Below are positions 4,628-6,598 of a stretch of DNA of 6,598 nucleotides, piece after piece. The notes under the pieces are model-generated. The model was not told where the DNA came from. It worked only from the letters and a program-made list of their open reading frames with translations, and ran no database searches. The DNA comes from Rhodoplanes sp049284695. Lineage in GTDB: Bacteria > Pseudomonadota > Alphaproteobacteria > Rhizobiales > Xanthobacteraceae. The position numbers and the translations under genes were made by a program. Each line of letters opens with the position of its first letter. Within the stretch, counting starts at the first letter, position 1. The stretch lies in assembly GCA_049284695.1 (NCBI GenBank), contig JBAPYK010000462.1:1-6598 (forward strand). The letters run 5' to 3'.

Positions 4628-6021
4628 TGGCGACAGGCGAGCGCGAGGTCGACCTTTTCGTCATCGGCGCCGGATCGGGCGGCGTGCGCGCGGCCCGGAT
4701 CGCGGCTGGCTACGGCGCGCGGGTGATGATCGCCGAGGAGCACCGGGTCGGCGGAACCTGCGTCATCCGCGGCTGCGTGCCGAAAAAGCTTCTGGTCTAC
4801 GCATCGCGTTTTCCGCACGAGTTCGAGGACGCGGAAGGCTACGGCTTCTCGCTTTCCACCCCGATATTCGATTGGACGACCTTGATCGCCAATAAGGACA
4901 AGGAGATCGCTCGCCTCGAAGCGGCCTATGCAACCACCTTGGAGAAGTCGGGCGTCGCTCTCGTCAAGAGCCGCGCGGTGTTCGAAGACGCGCATACGCT
5001 CCGTCTCGTTGCGACGGGCGAGCGCATCCGCGCGGCGCATATCCTGATCGCGACAGGATCGTCGCCCAGTCTCGGCCCGCCCATCCCGGGCATCGAGCAC
5101 GTCATTTCTTCGAACGAAGTGTTCTACCTTCCGGAATTCCCCCATCGCGTCCTTATTCAAGGGGGCAGCTACATAGCGGTGGAGTTCGCCTGCATTTTCG
5201 CCGGGCTGGGCGCGCAGGTGACCCTCGTCTATCGCGGCGACAATATTCTGCGCGGTTTCGACGACGACCTGCGCCACCAGGTGCGCGTCGAGATGGAGAA
5301 GCGCGGCGTCCATGTGATTACCGGCACCACGGTGAGCGCGGTGGAGCCAATGGGCAAGCAGTTCTCCGTGCATCTCTCTTCCGGCGGCCTTACCGTCACC
5401 GCCGATCAAGTGATGTTTGCGCTCGGCCGGCCGCCGAATGTCGCCGGGCTGGAGCTGGAAAAGGCGGGCGTCGCGCTCGACGCGAAAGGAGCGATTGCGG
5501 TCGACGAATATTCCCGCACGTCCGTGCCGCACATCTACGCCGTCGGCGACGTCACCAATCGGGTCAACCTGACGCCGGTCGCGATCCGCGAAGGCCATGC
5601 GTTCGCCGACACCGTGTTCGGCGGCAAGCCGACCAAGGTCGACCACACGAATGTGCCGACGGCGGTCTTCAGCGAGCCCGAGCTCGGCACGGTCGGACTG
5701 ACGCAAGCGCAGGCGGAAGGGCGGTACGCCAAGCTTGACGTCTACAAGACGATGTTCCGGCCGATGAAGGCGACCCTGGCGGGGCGCGACACCACGATGT
5801 TTTTCAAGCTGCTGGTCGACGCCGCGAGCGATCGCATCGTCGGCTGCCATATCCTCGGCGAAGGCGCCGCTGAAATGATTCAACTCGTCGGGATTGCGTT
5901 AAAGACGGGGGCGACCAAAGCGGATTTCGACGCCACCATGGCGGTGCATCCGACGGCGGCGGAGGAGCTGGTGACCATGCGCCAACCGGCTGAGCAGCTG
6001 CAGCGCGAGGCGGCGGAATAG
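4627..6021 (+). CDS. gor: Glutathione-disulfide reductase
   Basis: This homodimeric cytoplasmic flavoenzyme reduces glutathione disulfide to two glutathione with NADPH. The 464 residues show the full class I pyridine nucleotide-disulfide oxidoreductase plan: FAD-binding GAGSGG (14-19); redox-active pair C45/C50 in GGTCVIRGCVPKK; second dinucleotide fold near 175-210; FAD site YAVGD (304-308); dimerisation domain from about 340 ending in HPTAAEE (441-447), which carries the catalytic His/Glu that serves the partner subunit. R203 and R209, equivalent to the arginines that bind the 2'-phosphate of NADPH in E. coli Gor, are conserved, favouring NADPH. One oddity: the NADPH motif usually read GGGYIAVE or GAGYIAVE is GGSYIAVE here, with Ser181 for a core glycine. 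The ATG is fused to the preceding stop (TAATG), and a distant GAAGGG about 12 nt upstream may serve as Shine-Dalgarno. Trypanothione and mycothione reductases are less likely given these motifs. Confidence 0.95.
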   Translation: MATGEREVDLFVIGAGSGGVRAARIAAGYGARVMIAEEHRVGGTCVIRGCVPKKLLVYASRFPHEFEDAEGYGFSLSTPIFDWTTLIANKDKEIARLEAAYATTLEKSGVALVKSRAVFEDAHTLRLVATGERIRAAHILIATGSSPSLGPPIPGIEHVISSNEVFYLPEFPHRVLIQGGSYIAVEFACIFAGLGAQVTLVYRGDNILRGFDDDLRHQVRVEMEKRGVHVITGTTVSAVEPMGKQFSVHLSSGGLTVTADQVMFALGRPPNVAGLELEKAGVALDAKGAIAVDEYSRTSVPHIYAVGDVTNRVNLTPVAIREGHAFADTVFGGKPTKVDHTNVPTAVFSEPELGTVGLTQAQAEGRYAKLDVYKTMFRPMKATLAGRDTTMFFKLLVDAASDRIVGCHILGEGAAEMIQLVGIALKTGATKADFDATMAVHPTAAEELVTMRQPAEQLQREAAE

Positions 6022-6048
6022 GCAGGCTCAGGCGCTGATCGCCCTGGT

Positions 6049-6074
6049 TTGACCAAATTAGTCTCGTGTATAAA
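6049..6074 (+). promoter_or_regulatory. Possible promoter of the DAHP synthase gene
   Basis: In the 110-bp gor/DAHP synthase gap, TTGACC (6049-6054) resembles a -35 box. TATAAA (6069-6074) resembles a -10 box, but the spacer is only 14 nt. Using the 16-17 nt spacer usual for sigma-70 gives a poorer -10 (TAAACG). The region is locally AT-rich against a GC-rich background, which supports some promoter function, but the exact boxes are uncertain. Confidence 0.3.
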
Positions 6075-6120
6075 CGTTGGCTGTCCGCGCCGGTGCGGGC
6101 TTTGCGATCGGATAAAAATC

Positions 6121-6124
6121 GGAG
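6121..6124 (+). promoter_or_regulatory. Ribosome binding site for DAHP synthase
   Basis: GGAG lies 7 nt before the ATG at 6132, a near-ideal Shine-Dalgarno, and it fixes the start of the partial gene at the right edge. Confidence 0.75.
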
Positions 6125-6131
6125 TTTCATC

Positions 6132-6598
6132 ATGGCCGAGCGTTGGACGCCCGACAGTTGGCGCACGAAACCAATCGTGCAGGTGCCGGAGTATCCCGAC
6201 CCGCAGGCGCTCGCCGCGGTCGAGAAGCAGCTTTCGACCTTCCCGCCCCTCGTGTTCGCCGGGGAAGCGCGCAATTTGAAGAAGGCGCTGGCGCGGGTCG
6301 CCAAGGGCGAGGCGTTCCTGCTCCAGGGCGGCGACTGCGCGGAAAGCTTCGCCGAACACGGCGCCAACAATATCCGCGACTTCTTCCGCGTCTTCCTGCA
6401 GATGGCCGTGGTGCTGACCTATGCCGCGGCCTCCCCGGTCGTGAAAATCGGCCGCATCGCCGGCCAGTTCGCCAAGCCGCGTTCGGCGCCGACGGAAAAG
6501 CGCGGCGGCGTGGAGCTGCCGAGTTATCGCGGCGACATCATCAACGACAACGAATTCACCCCGGAGGCGCGCCGTCCCGATCCGCGCCGCCACCTCCA
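6132..6598 (+). CDS. aroG: Class II DAHP synthase (5' part, cut by window edge)
   Basis: The enzyme condenses phosphoenolpyruvate with erythrose 4-phosphate to 3-deoxy-D-arabino-heptulosonate 7-phosphate, the first step of the shikimate pathway to aromatic amino acids. The visible 155 residues open with MAERWTPDSWRTKPIVQVP and contain class II (plant/mycobacterial-type) signatures: PPLVFAGEAR (38-47), LLQGGDCAESF (63-73) with the metal-binding cysteine C69, RVFLQMAVVLT (86-96), VKIGRIAGQFAKPRS (104-118) and LPSYRGD (129-135). These differ completely from the class I enzymes of E. coli. Family members are about 450-475 residues, so roughly two thirds lies beyond the window. The start is supported by GGAG 7 nt upstream. 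It follows gor by 110 bp and probably has its own promoter. Symbols for class II enzymes vary (aroF, aroG, aroH), so the symbol is tentative while the product is secure. Confidence 0.96.
   Translation, partial: MAERWTPDSWRTKPIVQVPEYPDPQALAAVEKQLSTFPPLVFAGEARNLKKALARVAKGEAFLLQGGDCAESFAEHGANNIRDFFRVFLQMAVVLTYAAASPVVKIGRIAGQFAKPRSAPTEKRGGVELPSYRGDIINDNEFTPEARRPDPRRHL

Noticed and set aside
4540..5883. A 447-codon open frame on the minus strand opposite gor
   Set aside because: It mirrors a clear gor gene. High GC at third codon positions removes stops from the antisense frame. The translation is Arg/His/Asp-rich and matches no family.

Overview
The window is GC-rich chromosomal DNA with strong C/G third-codon bias. 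Its core metabolic genes look like those of an alphaproteobacterium, most likely Hyphomicrobiales (Bradyrhizobium/Rhodopseudomonas/Xanthobacteraceae-like). That placement rests on protein resemblance, on the divergent gph / rpiA-DUF2059-gor layout, and on a roughly 100-bp intergenic repeat of a kind I associate with these genomes. It is inference, not a database result.

Left part (1-1548). The first 363 bases hold no supportable gene. They carry an operator-like dyad (54-80), a perfect 15-bp tandem duplication (113-142) and a compound hairpin repeat (158-260). Next come two minus-strand genes: a 318-residue double-domain VOC (glyoxalase/dioxygenase fold) protein of unknown substrate, and a complete tRNA-Val with anticodon CAC and an encoded CCA end.

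Middle (1744-3164, minus strand). This holds a predicted lipoprotein with a lipobox, a PEGA-like domain and a long Pro/Ala-rich tail, followed at higher coordinates by a HAD-family phosphoglycolate phosphatase (gph). A 224-bp divergent intergenic region separates gph from rpiA and contains overlapping, mutually exclusive inverted repeats just upstream of rpiA.

Right part (3389-6598, plus strand). A tight cluster of ribose-5-phosphate isomerase A (rpiA), an exported DUF2059 protein and glutathione reductase (gor) looks like one operon, with a 24-nt gap and then a 1-nt TAATG overlap. After 110 bases with a possible promoter comes the 5' part of a class II DAHP synthase gene, cut by the window edge.

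Functionally the genes centre on sugar-phosphate and redox housekeeping. RpiA works in the pentose phosphate pathway, which also yields the erythrose-4-phosphate used by DAHP synthase. Glutathione reductase consumes NADPH. Gph clears 2-phosphoglycolate. No mobile element, CRISPR array, defence system or clearly new system is visible. The points most worth a second look are a Gly-to-Ser change in the NADPH-binding motif of glutathione reductase, the overlapping dyads in front of rpiA, the compound repeat at the left, the DUF2059/gor coupling, and the PEGA-like lipoprotein.
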